Shown here piece by piece: positions 42,957-52,251 of a stretch of 64,000 bases of DNA. Both the position numbers and the translations under genes were made by a program. The notes beneath the pieces are model-generated. The model was not told where the DNA came from, made no database searches, and saw only the letters and a list, made by a program, of their open reading frames with translations. This stretch comes from Biomphalaria glabrata (taxonomy: Eukaryota; Mollusca; Gastropoda; Planorbidae): contig NC_074725.1 in NCBI RefSeq assembly GCF_947242115.1, forward strand, positions 20,919,398 through 20,983,397, written 5' to 3'. Each line of letters starts with the position of its first letter. Position 1 is the first letter of the stretch.

Positions 42957-44696
42957 ATTAAAGACGCTTTTTTTTAGTTTTGTCTGTCAGTCTGTCTGTC
43001 CGTATGTTAATAGCGAGAAAAAAAAAGACTAAAAGCTATTGAAAATCTGATTAAAATTTAATTTTCCTTCCTAAACATTGCATTAGTTTTAAGTTTCTAT
43101 AATAGATTGTTCCGGATGTTTATATATTTATAGTAAAAAGAAAATAAGAATTCCAGATTAATCAAAAGTCGTTAATTAAATTTGTGGGATGGTCTGTTGT
43201 GGAGATTTTTTCAAACCATACTTTGTGTTAGGAAGTTTTTTTCGTTAAAAATCGGAGCATAATATTAACGATAATTAGATTTTCTAACGTTTTAGCTAGA
43301 AAGTCAAATGTAGTGTAAGAGAGAAGTGCGATTTTACATAAATAGGGTTAGAAGTTAGGGTCGATTTTTTTTTTCGAAACAGAATCCGGAACATTCTTTA
43401 CCGATTAAACAACCTTTATTATGTTTCGGCAAGAATTAACTGTAAAATAAGTCTAAAAATTGATTTTTAATAATCGTTTCTAGTAAATTACTTTCTTATT
43501 TTTAAATCCCGAATAACCTATTGTCGATATTTTTGAAAAAAAAAAATATTATTTGACATAAATTTGTTTAAATTAAAAATTCGGAACAATTGATATTGAT
43601 AAATAAACTATAGTTACGTAGTGTCAAAGAATATAAGTGTAATATTAGTCAATTATGCGATTTCAAACAATCATTTGACATAATTTATTTTTTATAAAAC
43701 AATATCCGAACAGCTTTATAGTTAATGAAATATAAATCAGTATAGATATTTTTATTTAGCATTTATATGCTATTTACATTAAAAAACCGGAACAATATAT
43801 TAAAGATCATGTGTTTCTTTCAACGTTTAAGCATGGACATAAAATGTAATATAAATTAGAAGAGCAAAAAAATATTCATTGGCATTGATTTGTTTTTTCA
43901 CAAACATCCGGAAAAATCTATTATAGATACTTAAAACTATTGCAATATTTCTGAATGAAAAATTAAAGGTTAAATCAGATTTACAATAGCCTCTAGTGTT
44001 ATTTGTCAATCTAATCGTGATGGACAGACCGACCAACAGACAAAACGCACAAAAATAATCTTCTTTTATTTGGATGGGGGCACTAAACAAAAAATAAATA
44101 AAATCTGATTTTTTTTTTAAATTAAAGGAATTGGTTTAGCACCATAGCATGTTGCGACGTTACGCTACTGCACGAAAGTCGCTGCATAAAAAGTCCATTT
44201 TAAAAAATGTGCGTGATATTTACATACAAAGTGCATTATTAGCCTTTATAAAAAAACTGAAATATTTTCTTTTAATTTTAGCAGCTAGTTGACCAGAAAA
44301 AAACATCTTTAACTATTATTTATATTTGTTGTAAACATTTCCTGTACATTTTATAAATATATTTGACTTAGTGATACTGAAAATACACCAAGATTGTCTT
44401 TTTTTATTAGCATATTGTAACATTGTCTTCCTTACATTTACGTAATTGTTTTAGAATTGGTGTATTTTTATGAAAAAATCGCTTGCATAATTAATTTTAT
44501 AAATTAAACGGTTTGCTTTTAGAAAACCAAAAGTAGCCGTTGCACTTAAACTTTTCAAGCCGCATTTAATGATGAAATAAATTTTTCATATCTCTTCTAG
44601 TTTTCGAGATCTGAGTGTGACAGACTTACAGACGGACAGACGGACATTTTGCACAAACCTAATAGCGGCTTTTTCCCCTTACGGGGACCGCTAAAA
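42957..44696. repeat. Degenerate repeat block with recurring TCCGGA words, bounded by GACA/CTGT runs
   Basis: The left edge has CTGT units after 'ttaaagacgc', and the right edge has GACA units before 'ccgctaaaaaag' (repeat R3, copy 2, 44440-44696). Between them 'ccggaacaatatatta'-type words recur about every 130-150 bp (near 43110, 43390, 43585, 43708, 43790, 43910), each followed by an A/T-rich 'tatagata' segment. No coding frame. It looks like one old element with internal tandem structure. Confidence 0.5.
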
Positions 44697-44699
44697 AAG

Positions 44700-45765
44700 A
44701 CATTCTACAAATCCTTATATATCCATCTCGACAAGAGTAATGAATCTTTAAATTTACGTAATATATAAACTCGTGTTTAAAAACATTCAGAAATGGTCTG
44801 GACAATGACAACAGCTAGCTTGAAATCTCATCTCATTTGTTCAACTTTTAGTTGATTGTTAAGCAAAATCTTTCATTGACTAATTATGACAAATTAATGG
44901 CATGGTATACACATTTCGTTCGAAATAAAAAGAAAATTCTCGTGATGGAGTACAAAAAAAGGTATATGGGGGCTGTTTACCCGATGTGCTTGAATTCTAG
45001 CCAGAGCGTCTTTGAATATGAGCCATCAGTAACAGAGACGTAAAAAATGTACAATCTGCTTGGATCTTTGAACACTTGTTGACTACTGTTTCAAGAGTTT
45101 TTGACTCAACTCTTAAAAACAATTTTAAAATCCTTGTGATATAGTCATACGTTTTAGCCTGCGTTTTTTTATGACAAGGCTACTAGCTTGTAAATACAAT
45201 TTTAAAGATACATTTAAAATTATCATGAATTTTTCTCTTTCATTGTATCTCAGAGATAATGTCCTTACAAAAAGATAGAGTCTGTGCTTCATTTCACATA
45301 TAATGTAGACTTAGCCAGCTGGAACACACATGTTCAGATAACGATGCCTGTCGTGTTCAAAAACTGTCTTAAAGTATTTTGAGTGGTTTGAATAGGTCTC
45401 AGTCTCATTGCAACACAATGTAGATGATTATTCTGTTGAAAATATCTAAAACTAGTGGTGTTTTTTATGTCCATAAGCTTGTGGTTCAATGTACAGGTTG
45501 TGTCATGCGAATTTAAAATACATTTTTAATCACATATTTGAAAGCTCTAAGATCAGATTTAATAGCTAGTGACATAGTAAAACAGATAAAGTTATTTCAT
45601 TTTACTCTCTGAGCACAAATGTCTACGCCCGGGGCCGCATATTCAACTCAATTTTTTTTTTTTACTCAGAACCAAATAAATGGGCCATATTCTATGACCT
45701 TTTAACATTAAAACTGGCCCCAGTTCTGTATATCTGTAATACTGTTAACCTCATCCCTGAAGTTA
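44700..45765. other. Intergenic, no gene seen
   Basis: AT-rich spacer with a T-run at 45651-45662. Confidence 0.45.
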
Positions 45766-45905
45766 TATAGTTATATTTATATCCACTAGCCTGAACCTAA
45801 ATAAATATATTTATACCAAACTGTCTGAGCCTATATAAATATATTTATAACCACCTGTCTGAGATCATAAAATATACTTATAACTACTTGCCTGAACCCG
45901 AGTAA
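45765..45905 (+). repeat. Imperfect tandem repeat, period about 45 bp, about three to four units
   Basis: 'Aaataaatatatttatacca' followed by 'ctgtctgagcct' recurs three to four times with substitutions. Confidence 0.65.
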
Positions 45906-45978
45906 GTACAGCGTCACCTGGATTGACGAGCTCCTTTTAGGTAATTATAATCAGGTGTTTTTGTTTATTCATTTAATG

Positions 45979-46625
45979 CAGTGATGCCCAAAGTACGGCC
46001 AGCGGGCCAGACTCGGCCCGGGACGTGGTTCTATCCGGCCCGCCGAAACGCCAAAACAACATTAAGAAAATCACACACACCTCCTGCCCCAAAAAAAGGT
46101 TGAAAAATGTAACTTTACCTACGTTAGGGCTCTCTTTGTTCTAATGTATTGATACCACGACATTGAACACTTTAATGTAAAAAGTAACAGAAAAAGTGAC
46201 ACGGATCTTTACTTTTTTTTGTTTGGAAAATGATAATAAGCCAACATATTTGTTTTATAAAGAAAGTGTGGCTGTTTAACCAAAAAAAAAAAACAGCATA
46301 TGAACAGCATTATGAAGCAAATATAGCGGTATTGATGGGAATATTTTATAAAAAGAGACAAGAAAATGAGTCGGTGGTAAGACTTGCTAAAAGGTTGCTC
46401 ACATTTGAAGTAGAGAAACGAAGCCATTTTCCGATGCGTGTAAAAAAAAATTTCAAATATCCAATTAATTAATGTAAGTACTACATCCATGGGTCTCTCA
46501 TAAAATTAGTTTAAAGTCAATTTCATTTCTGTTTTTATTTTTGTTACTTTTTCGGTCATGTGGCCCGCGTTACGAGTGTCGAAAATTAAAATGGCCCGCA
46601 GGTCGAATTAGGTTGGGCATCACTG
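45979..46625. mobile_element. Non-autonomous hAT-like DNA transposon
   Basis: The left end CAGTGATGCCCAAAGT and the inverted right end (CAGTGATGCCCAACCT on the minus strand) match for 13 bases, then both reach 'gcgggcc'-type subterminal blocks. Flanks are ATTTAATG (45971-45978) and ATTTGATG (46626-46633), an 8-bp duplication with one mismatch, as expected for hAT. The 80-codon frame at 46230-46472 shows no transposase motif I can name, so this is a short derivative. Confidence 0.78.
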
Positions 46626-46633
46626 ATTTGATG

Positions 46634-47000
46634 GGTTTCTTTACTTCTAATGTAATCTGTCTGTACAACGAATCATGTTAAAGTAAACGTAGCCTTGGAG
46701 GCGCCCTACATAGAGATGGTTTTACGACTAATTTCTACCTTGTCGTTTAATAATTTGCATAATGTAAGTCTTCATCAGAATGAGTACAGTGTAGATTATC
46801 ATTGTGTACATCATTATGTTGGCCTGCATTGAACTAAAAAGCCAATATAAACAGAATTGATAACCGTATTAAATATAATAAACGCTCTACATTTTTTAAA
46901 AGCATACACCCACGTAGATATTTTTAAAAGCTATTAAAAGATAATTTTATCAAGTTATTTTTTTCCACCATTTTTTTTCTCTCATAAATACACAGACTTA
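46634..47000. other. Intergenic, no gene seen
   Basis: Spacer between the hAT-like element and the next SINE. Confidence 0.4.
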
Positions 47001-47004
47001 AGAC

Positions 47005-47150
47005 TACTAGGTGTCTGACTGAACGTGTTGTGTGATCACCGGAATGACAGGACGGACGCTGGCTTGAACCCTGCTCGCCACCATCCTCACGTGTAGCAGA
47101 CCGCATGTTCCAGCATCTGAAAGAGCGCCCGAAACGTGTAAACCAAACAT
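47005..47150 (+). mobile_element. SINE family II, diverged
   Basis: 'Aggtgtctgactgaacgtgt', B-box-like 'ggcttgaaccctgctcg', 'accatcctcacgtgtagc' and 3' 'gcccgaaacgtgtaaacc'. Confidence 0.65.
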
Positions 47151-47424
47151 GTAAAAGGGTGTTCTGTTGAACTCCTCAGAAGGTATGTTATGTTTATTCA
47201 TTAATGAAAATGATGGTGAATGTGTCGTGACGCCTCTATGTTTGGCTTGTCATGGAGTTTTAAAAACTTCAATTTATTTGATATACCACTAAGGAGGATA
47301 TAGATTGAGGTTAGCATCGTATATCACTCGAACACAGCTACCCTCTCTTGATGAACTTTTTCATGAAAGATGCATTTTTAAAACATACACTCGATTCTTA
47401 AAGACAACCTGCATCCATTAAACC

Positions 47425-47712
47425 ACTGTTACATCAGACCTGGACGAAGTGGTCGTCTCCTTTCCATTAGGACTAAACAGAAAGATTTAAAAACTCCTTT
47501 ATCCCACTTTCGGTCAGAGAAGTACATGGTCATCTGTCGTCAGCGAGAAGTACATAGAAGTCTAATTCATAAAGCGCTAATTGGAAGTGTGTATGTGTTT
47601 CGTGTGTGAATGTTGTTAGTTAGTATTTGTAGTTATGCTTAGGTGGTCAATTGTAGTCAAACTGTATTTCCATTTGAATGAACCAATAAAAAAAGATCTT
47701 ATCTTATCTTTA
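47425..47712 (+). mobile_element. L2/Rex1-like LINE (family C), 3' UTR copy
   Basis: Matches the reverse complement of 22250-22560 along its length (blocks 'gtggtcgtctcctttccatt', 'cccactttcggtcagag', 'cgtgtgtgaatgttgtt', 'caattgtagtcaaactg') and ends in a TATCT-type tail (47697-47712). It is severely 5'-truncated. Confidence 0.85.
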
Positions 47713-47846
47713 TTTAACTTTTCTAAAACCTCAAGCTATTCCTAACAAAACTCTATAATGTCTTAAGTACAACAAAAATATCAAGGAGACATTTATATTC
47801 CTACTAATACATAATCAGAAGGTTGTCCAGATGTCTTGATGGTTGA

Positions 47847-48152
47847 TTACTTTCCGACCTGTGGAGGTGGGACACATTGGATGTGCTGATGCTCACAGAC
47901 AATGGCCTGGAGGATGTTGTAGTCTGCCACCGTGCAGCCCGCCGACAGGAAGCTGGCCTTGGCGGCTTGAAGTCCGGAACATGCTTGTGCCGGGTCTGGG
48001 GAGCTAGGACCGTGGGAACTGGTGTAAACCTTGCAGGCTTCGTTGGAGAGCTTGGTTTCAATGATGCAGCCCATGTAGGCATGCATATCTTCAGGGCTCT
48101 GCGACCAGACGTACAAGACGACGAGGCTGAGTACTACTATGGAGATCTTCAT
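47847..48152 (-). CDS. Small secreted six-Cys protein (cluster gene 4)
   Basis: 101 aa from the ATG at 48152; an upstream GTG in the same frame is not used because the ATG opens a clean signal peptide (MKISIVVLSLVVLYVWS). The mature part starts QSPEDMHAYMGC and holds one domain with Cys at 29, 40, 58, 73, 86 and 93: C-x10-C-x17-C-x14-C-x12-C-x6-C. The TVADYNILQ stretch after Cys 4 carries the family's D-Y signature. Spacing is identical to domain 3 of the 603-aa protein. No anchor and no glycosylation-rich stalk, so a small soluble extracellular protein is expected. This is the cleanest single-domain member and a good reference for the fold. Function unknown. Confidence 0.75.
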   Translation of the reverse strand: MKISIVVLSLVVLYVWSQSPEDMHAYMGCIIETKLSNEACKVYTSSHGPSSPDPAQACSGLQAAKASFLSAGCTVADYNILQAIVCEHQHIQCVPPPQVGK

Positions 48153-48194
48153 TTTGAGATACAACACATCCAGCTCTTATACACCAAATTGTAA

Positions 48195-48196
48195 CT
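48195..48196 (-). promoter_or_regulatory. Candidate 3' splice site upstream of cluster gene 4
   Basis: On the minus strand a pyrimidine tract ('tttcttttcttctctgaa') leads to 'tttcaatag', 42 nt before the ATG. A TATA-like 'gtataaga' lies between it and the ATG and is an alternative reading. Confidence 0.45.
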
Positions 48197-48229
48197 ATTG
48201 AAATTTCAGAGAAGAAAAGAAATGGAAAT

Positions 48230-48770
48230 GAAGGTTACATAATTAAAAATATGAGCAACTATAAGATGTTTCATTCTTAAGTTTAATTTTAAAAATACAT
48301 ATAATTCTAAAGTTTTAATGTTAATAAAGTTAATTCTTAAGTTTATTAAAAAAAATATATATATTTGCTTATGACTAAAATAGGTCACTAACTTTACGTT
48401 TTAATTTTTCACCTGTAATTAAATACAGTTGACTTTCGATTATCCGGCATATTTTGATCCGACACAGTCAGTAATACGACGCGGTGCTGATGCATAACAT
48501 TAGCTACTTAAGCAAGCTTAAGTTGAAAAACATTCAAGTAAAAGACAAGAAACAGAAGACTAGTACACATTTCTAATACACGTGCGTACATTCACGTAAT
48601 TACTTTGCACTGTAGTACATCTATTGTTAAGATGTAGGTAGGCCAAAATTGTAATTGAGTACACTATATGAAAGCTGAAATCATATATTTCTTATTTTTA
48701 GCTTAATACATTTTCCTTTTAGTCTAGTTATATTTTATATCTTATGTTATAAAATAAAATAAATAAAAAT
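48230..48770. other. Upstream region of cluster gene 4
   Basis: Very AT-rich, presumably intron or promoter DNA; nothing specific seen. Confidence 0.4.
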
Positions 48771-48774
48771 AAAT

Positions 48775-48995
48775 TATGGCTTTTATATAGCAATGCTTAT
48801 AGCATGCTCAGAGCGCTTTGGTCCAATCTCAGTTGTTTACCAGTTGGGGGGGGGGAGGAGGGGTATCTAGGAGAAGGTTTTTCCGTGCTGCCTTTAGGCG
48901 CTCAGTAAACACAACTCGGGTGTCGAACCTCGAGCCCCCTACAAGCCAAGTTCAAGCGCACTTAGCCTCTTGACCACGCTTCCCACTTAACTTTG
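48775..48995 (-). mobile_element. SINE family III (tRNA-derived)
   Basis: Minus-strand head 'gtggtcaagaggctaagtgc' (A box) and B box GAGGTTCGACACC. The 3' end holds 'caaagcgctctgagcatgct' and 'aagcattgctatataaaagc'. It shares no body block with families I or II. A G-run of 10 lies at 48846-48855. Confidence 0.75.
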
Positions 48996-49040
48996 GAAAA
49001 GAAGATGATTAGTCCTCATCATGCATCTAGTGATGTATAT

Positions 49041-49262
49041 TAAACATTGACTTTATTTCTGCCAAGTCATTGGTTTTCCTGGCAACTCAGGCAACTCATT
49101 CCATGTTCTAATAGCACTAGGGAAGAGGGAGCATTATTACAGATTTGTCCTAGCATAAGTAACAGAGCGTGTGTTATTATCTTTGTATCTTTCTGAGTAT
49201 TTTAGTAGGTCTTGTTTTTGTATTTGAAGATTATGGTTCAGTGTTTTATGCATAAGTTAAGA
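49041..49262 (-). mobile_element. LINE family A, C-terminal fragment
   Basis: Minus strand reads MHKTLNHNLQIQKQDLLKYSE and VTYARTNL, matching 11700-11900. Truncated at both ends. Confidence 0.75.
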
Positions 49263-49354
49263 AATTACTTTAAAAGTTAATGAAATGTCTTAGTAAAGGT
49301 AGGGAAACACTGACACTGTCTGCTGTGTCAACCCGGTGAACAATCGTGATACCT

Positions 49355-49460
49355 GCATGAACACAGACATGTTACGTGGCGAGGAGCTATTGGTGGCCCA
49401 TAGGTTGTGACATCGCACGTCTGTGTTCAGGCCTTCTTAAACGATTGGCCTCGATCCTCG
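49355..49460 (+). repeat. Interspersed repeat R2, copy 2
   Basis: 'Gagctattggtggcccatag', 'ggttgtgacatcgcacg' and 'ctgtgttcaggccttcttaa' align with 15948-16005. Confidence 0.65.
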
Positions 49461-49464
49461 ACTC

Positions 49465-50280
49465 CCCATGACTCCTCTTCCAATGTTGCCATGAGACAAA
49501 AGATACATATTGTCCACCACTCATTCCTGACTAGGTACTTACTCTACTTACACATATTTATAATCAACGCTAGCGCCCATAGGGTCTCGATTTAGCATTT
49601 ATAGAATGTTTATTTAGACTAACTTTTTTTTAAAATTCATATGTATTGCTGTTAAGGTTTTATATTTTATCACAACTTAAACAAATATCATTAAAGAAAC
49701 AAAAGATTTGATAATTTGAGAACACTAAAAAACACATTTCTATTTCACTCTCTAATGAATCAAGATTTATTTTTGATCAAATCTTACCCGAAGACCGAAG
49801 TAAGTTATTACTGAAGTCAACTGGCTACCTGAATACAAATAGTTTTGAAACTTTTTCTGATTCCAAGAGACCTTTTTTTTTCCCCAAATACTATGATTAT
49901 ATGTGTGTGTGTGTGTTTGTGTGTCAAAGAGCATTCTTTCTGATCTACAGTTAGGGGTTAAAGATATAATCAAATATATGATCTAAAAATAAATTTCGTT
50001 TGATTTCTTTGACCTTGGCAGTTGACATCTTTTCTGGACAAGCTTGAGAACGGCGGCATACTTTGGTCATTCATTTTTAATTATGTCGCTGTTGCTAAGA
50101 TCACATTGACACAGACCTTCAAGTCATTTAATTATCAATTCTTCATTGGAGAGTTCTTTTATGTTTTCCTTAAAGACGTGCTCTTAAAACACTTACACTT
50201 TGGAACGACTCTCCCAAACTTACAAATCCATTAATTGATAAATCTTTGTAATTCTCGCCTGACTTATTAAAAGAAGCAAT
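49465..50280. other. Intergenic, no gene seen
   Basis: Contains a GT microsatellite at 49902-49922. Left flank of the full-length LINE. Confidence 0.45.
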
Positions 50281-50284
50281 TTTG

Positions 50285-50297
50285 TCACAAGTATTGA
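50285..50297 (+). repeat. Target-site duplication of the I-clade LINE, left copy
   Basis: TCACAAGTATTGA, repeated exactly at 56144-56156 just after the LINE's 3' tail. Confidence 0.9.
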
Positions 50298-50638
50298 TCG
50301 TCCCGAGACATGACGTTAAACTGCGCTCCTCTTTCCTTAGCACTTTTGGAGCTCAAAAGTGCCCTACTTCTTTTCTATCATTGTGTCTGCCTCCTCTTTT
50401 CCTAAGTCTGCCTTCATTGATCATCACACTGTCTCCTTAACTTTAAATTCTCACTACGTCCTAGACCAGTCCGTTTGCCGTGGACTGCGACGGGTAAGGG
50501 GGGATAAAGAGATCCTGGTGTTTGAGTGGTGGCTATCTGAGGATAAACCACAACAACACAATACTTTGGCTCCAAGTTCCCCTAGACCTGAGACCCAGAT
50601 GGCCCGCTCTGGGTCAACCGGCTGGTCATGCCGAGCTA

Positions 50639-50665
50639 CCAGCATAGGTCGTCGACCTATGCTGG
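50639..50665 (+). promoter_or_regulatory. Perfect 13-bp-arm palindrome in the LINE 5' UTR
   Basis: Arms CCAGCATAGGTCG and CGACCTATGCTGG around a single T, about 185 bp before ORF1. It would form a very stable hairpin in the LINE RNA. Confidence 0.85.
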
Positions 50666-50694
50666 AGGGCGGTGGCTGGAGGGTCAATCAGGGA

Positions 50695-50730
50695 GCTGCT
50701 GTATCGGACACATGTCCGATGTAGCAGCTG
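50695..50730 (+). promoter_or_regulatory. Second palindrome in the LINE 5' UTR
   Basis: AGCTGCTGTATCGGACA and TGTCCGATGTAGCAGCT pair around the centre with one or two mismatches, 30 bp after the first palindrome. Confidence 0.8.
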
Positions 50731-50848
50731 ACTGAGTATAGCACCTGTGTAGCCCTGGCGGGCTCATTCTGGACATCCGAATGGCCCGTCCCCTTGTTGG
50801 ACTCGATGGCGGGTGGGGAGCACAGGTGCCGAATTAACCAAAATATAT

Positions 50849-52234
50849 ATGGACAAAAAAACACACACAAAACTACTTGCCCCAGACCTATGTCTGGGCA
50901 AGAAACGACGAATTGACGATAAAAAAGAGGAGGTCCCAAAAAGCTGTGCCACCTGGCCATCATTTCTGGTGGTTAGATGCACAGAGGAGGGAAAAAGCCT
51001 GACCAAGTTGAGCCCTTTTATTATCTATAAGGGACTCAAGTCAGTAGTGGGAGAGCCCAAGAGTGTGTCTAAGCTACACAAAACAATGGAACTCCTTGTA
51101 GAAGTAGACAGCAAGACACACTCTGATGGGCTTTTAAGATGCAGAAGACTCTGTGATCTCCAAGTGGAAGTCATGCCACACAAGAGTCTGAACACCAGCA
51201 GAGGTGTAATCAGCTCTAGGGACCTACTGGAATGTTCCGAGAAGGAAATAGTGGAGGGCATTGAAGGAGTCACCCATGCCCGGCGCATTACCAGGCGCAG
51301 GGAGGGTGAGGAGGTCAAAACCGCCACTATTATCCTCACATTCGGAACTAGGACACCGCCAGAGTATGTGAAGGCAGGATACCTACGAGTTCCAGTGAGG
51401 CCCTACATACCTAACCCCATGAGGTGCTTTAAGTGCCAGGGTTATGGACACGGCGCGGCAGTCTGTAAGAGGAACACTGTGTGTGCCAGATGTGCTGGAG
51501 AGGGTCATGAGGACAAGGGCTGCACAGCCCAGTTCAAATGCCCAAACTGTCAAGCTGGCCACTCAGCCTACTCCAAGGACTGCCCTGTGTGGAAACAGGA
51601 GGTTGCCGTGCAGGAGTACAAGGCAAGAAACGGATGTACCTTTAGCCAGGCGAAATCGGCTGTACTGGCCCTACCCAAGGGCCAATTCGGCTTGACAAAG
51701 ACCTACGCCCAGGCTGTTGCTAAGAAAGGAAGATCCATAGCCACACAGACGGACACATTGACCCCACCACCCCCTCCTCCTCCCCCAACTCAGAAGAAAA
51801 CACCGCCAAAGAACACACCTCTGAAGAAACAAGAAAGCCCTGTTGTCATGCTAAAGAACAGGTTCTCTGTGCTGGCTGATGAGAGCATGGAGACTGAGCA
51901 GCATGTCAAAACCAATACTCCGGGAGAACCCGGAGACATCATGTCTGACACAGGTTCTCCTCAGAGAACCCAGCCAGACACCCCAACCTCTACCGAGTTA
52001 GAGGTTGACCAACTCCCTAAGGGGAGAAATCAAAGCGGAGAGGATGCCCGAGGTGAGAGAGGAGGAAATAACCTCCGCTCTAACCAGAGGGATCTCCCCT
52101 CTCCAGAGAGAAAGACTTCCCCCAAAAGGGGGTTGTCCTCCTCTCCATCCAAACCCAAGAATAAAAATACCAAGGTCACTGGAATAAAGGGAAACCCCTC
52201 CGGGGGCCTCCCAAGGCCAAATAGCTCCAAGTAG
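50849..52234 (+). CDS. LINE ORF1: gag-like nucleic-acid-binding protein with three zinc knuckles
   Basis: 461 aa. The frame is open further upstream to a GTG, but the first ATG is at 50849 (MDKKTHTKLLAPD). Residues about 20-30 are basic (KKRRIDDKK). The middle holds TRTPPEYVKAGYLRVPVRPY directly before the knuckles, as in I-factor-type ORF1 proteins. Knuckles near residues 192-250: CFKCQGYGHGAAVC and CARCAGEGHEDKGC (both CX2CX4HX4C), then CPNCQAGHSAYSKDC (CX2CX3HX6C). The C-terminal third is low complexity, rich in P, K, S and T, including a run of prolines. The protein should bind LINE RNA and accompany ORF2 in the retrotransposition particle. ORF2 starts 17 nt after the stop. Confidence 0.9.
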   Translation: MDKKTHTKLLAPDLCLGKKRRIDDKKEEVPKSCATWPSFLVVRCTEEGKSLTKLSPFIIYKGLKSVVGEPKSVSKLHKTMELLVEVDSKTHSDGLLRCRRLCDLQVEVMPHKSLNTSRGVISSRDLLECSEKEIVEGIEGVTHARRITRRREGEEVKTATIILTFGTRTPPEYVKAGYLRVPVRPYIPNPMRCFKCQGYGHGAAVCKRNTVCARCAGEGHEDKGCTAQFKCPNCQAGHSAYSKDCPVWKQEVAVQEYKARNGCTFSQAKSAVLALPKGQFGLTKTYAQAVAKKGRSIATQTDTLTPPPPPPPPTQKKTPPKNTPLKKQESPVVMLKNRFSVLADESMETEQHVKTNTPGEPGDIMSDTGSPQRTQPDTPTSTELEVDQLPKGRNQSGEDARGERGGNNLRSNQRDLPSPERKTSPKRGLSSSPSKPKNKNTKVTGIKGNPSGGLPRPNSSK

Positions 52235-52251
52235 GTCATCTAGAATAAGCC

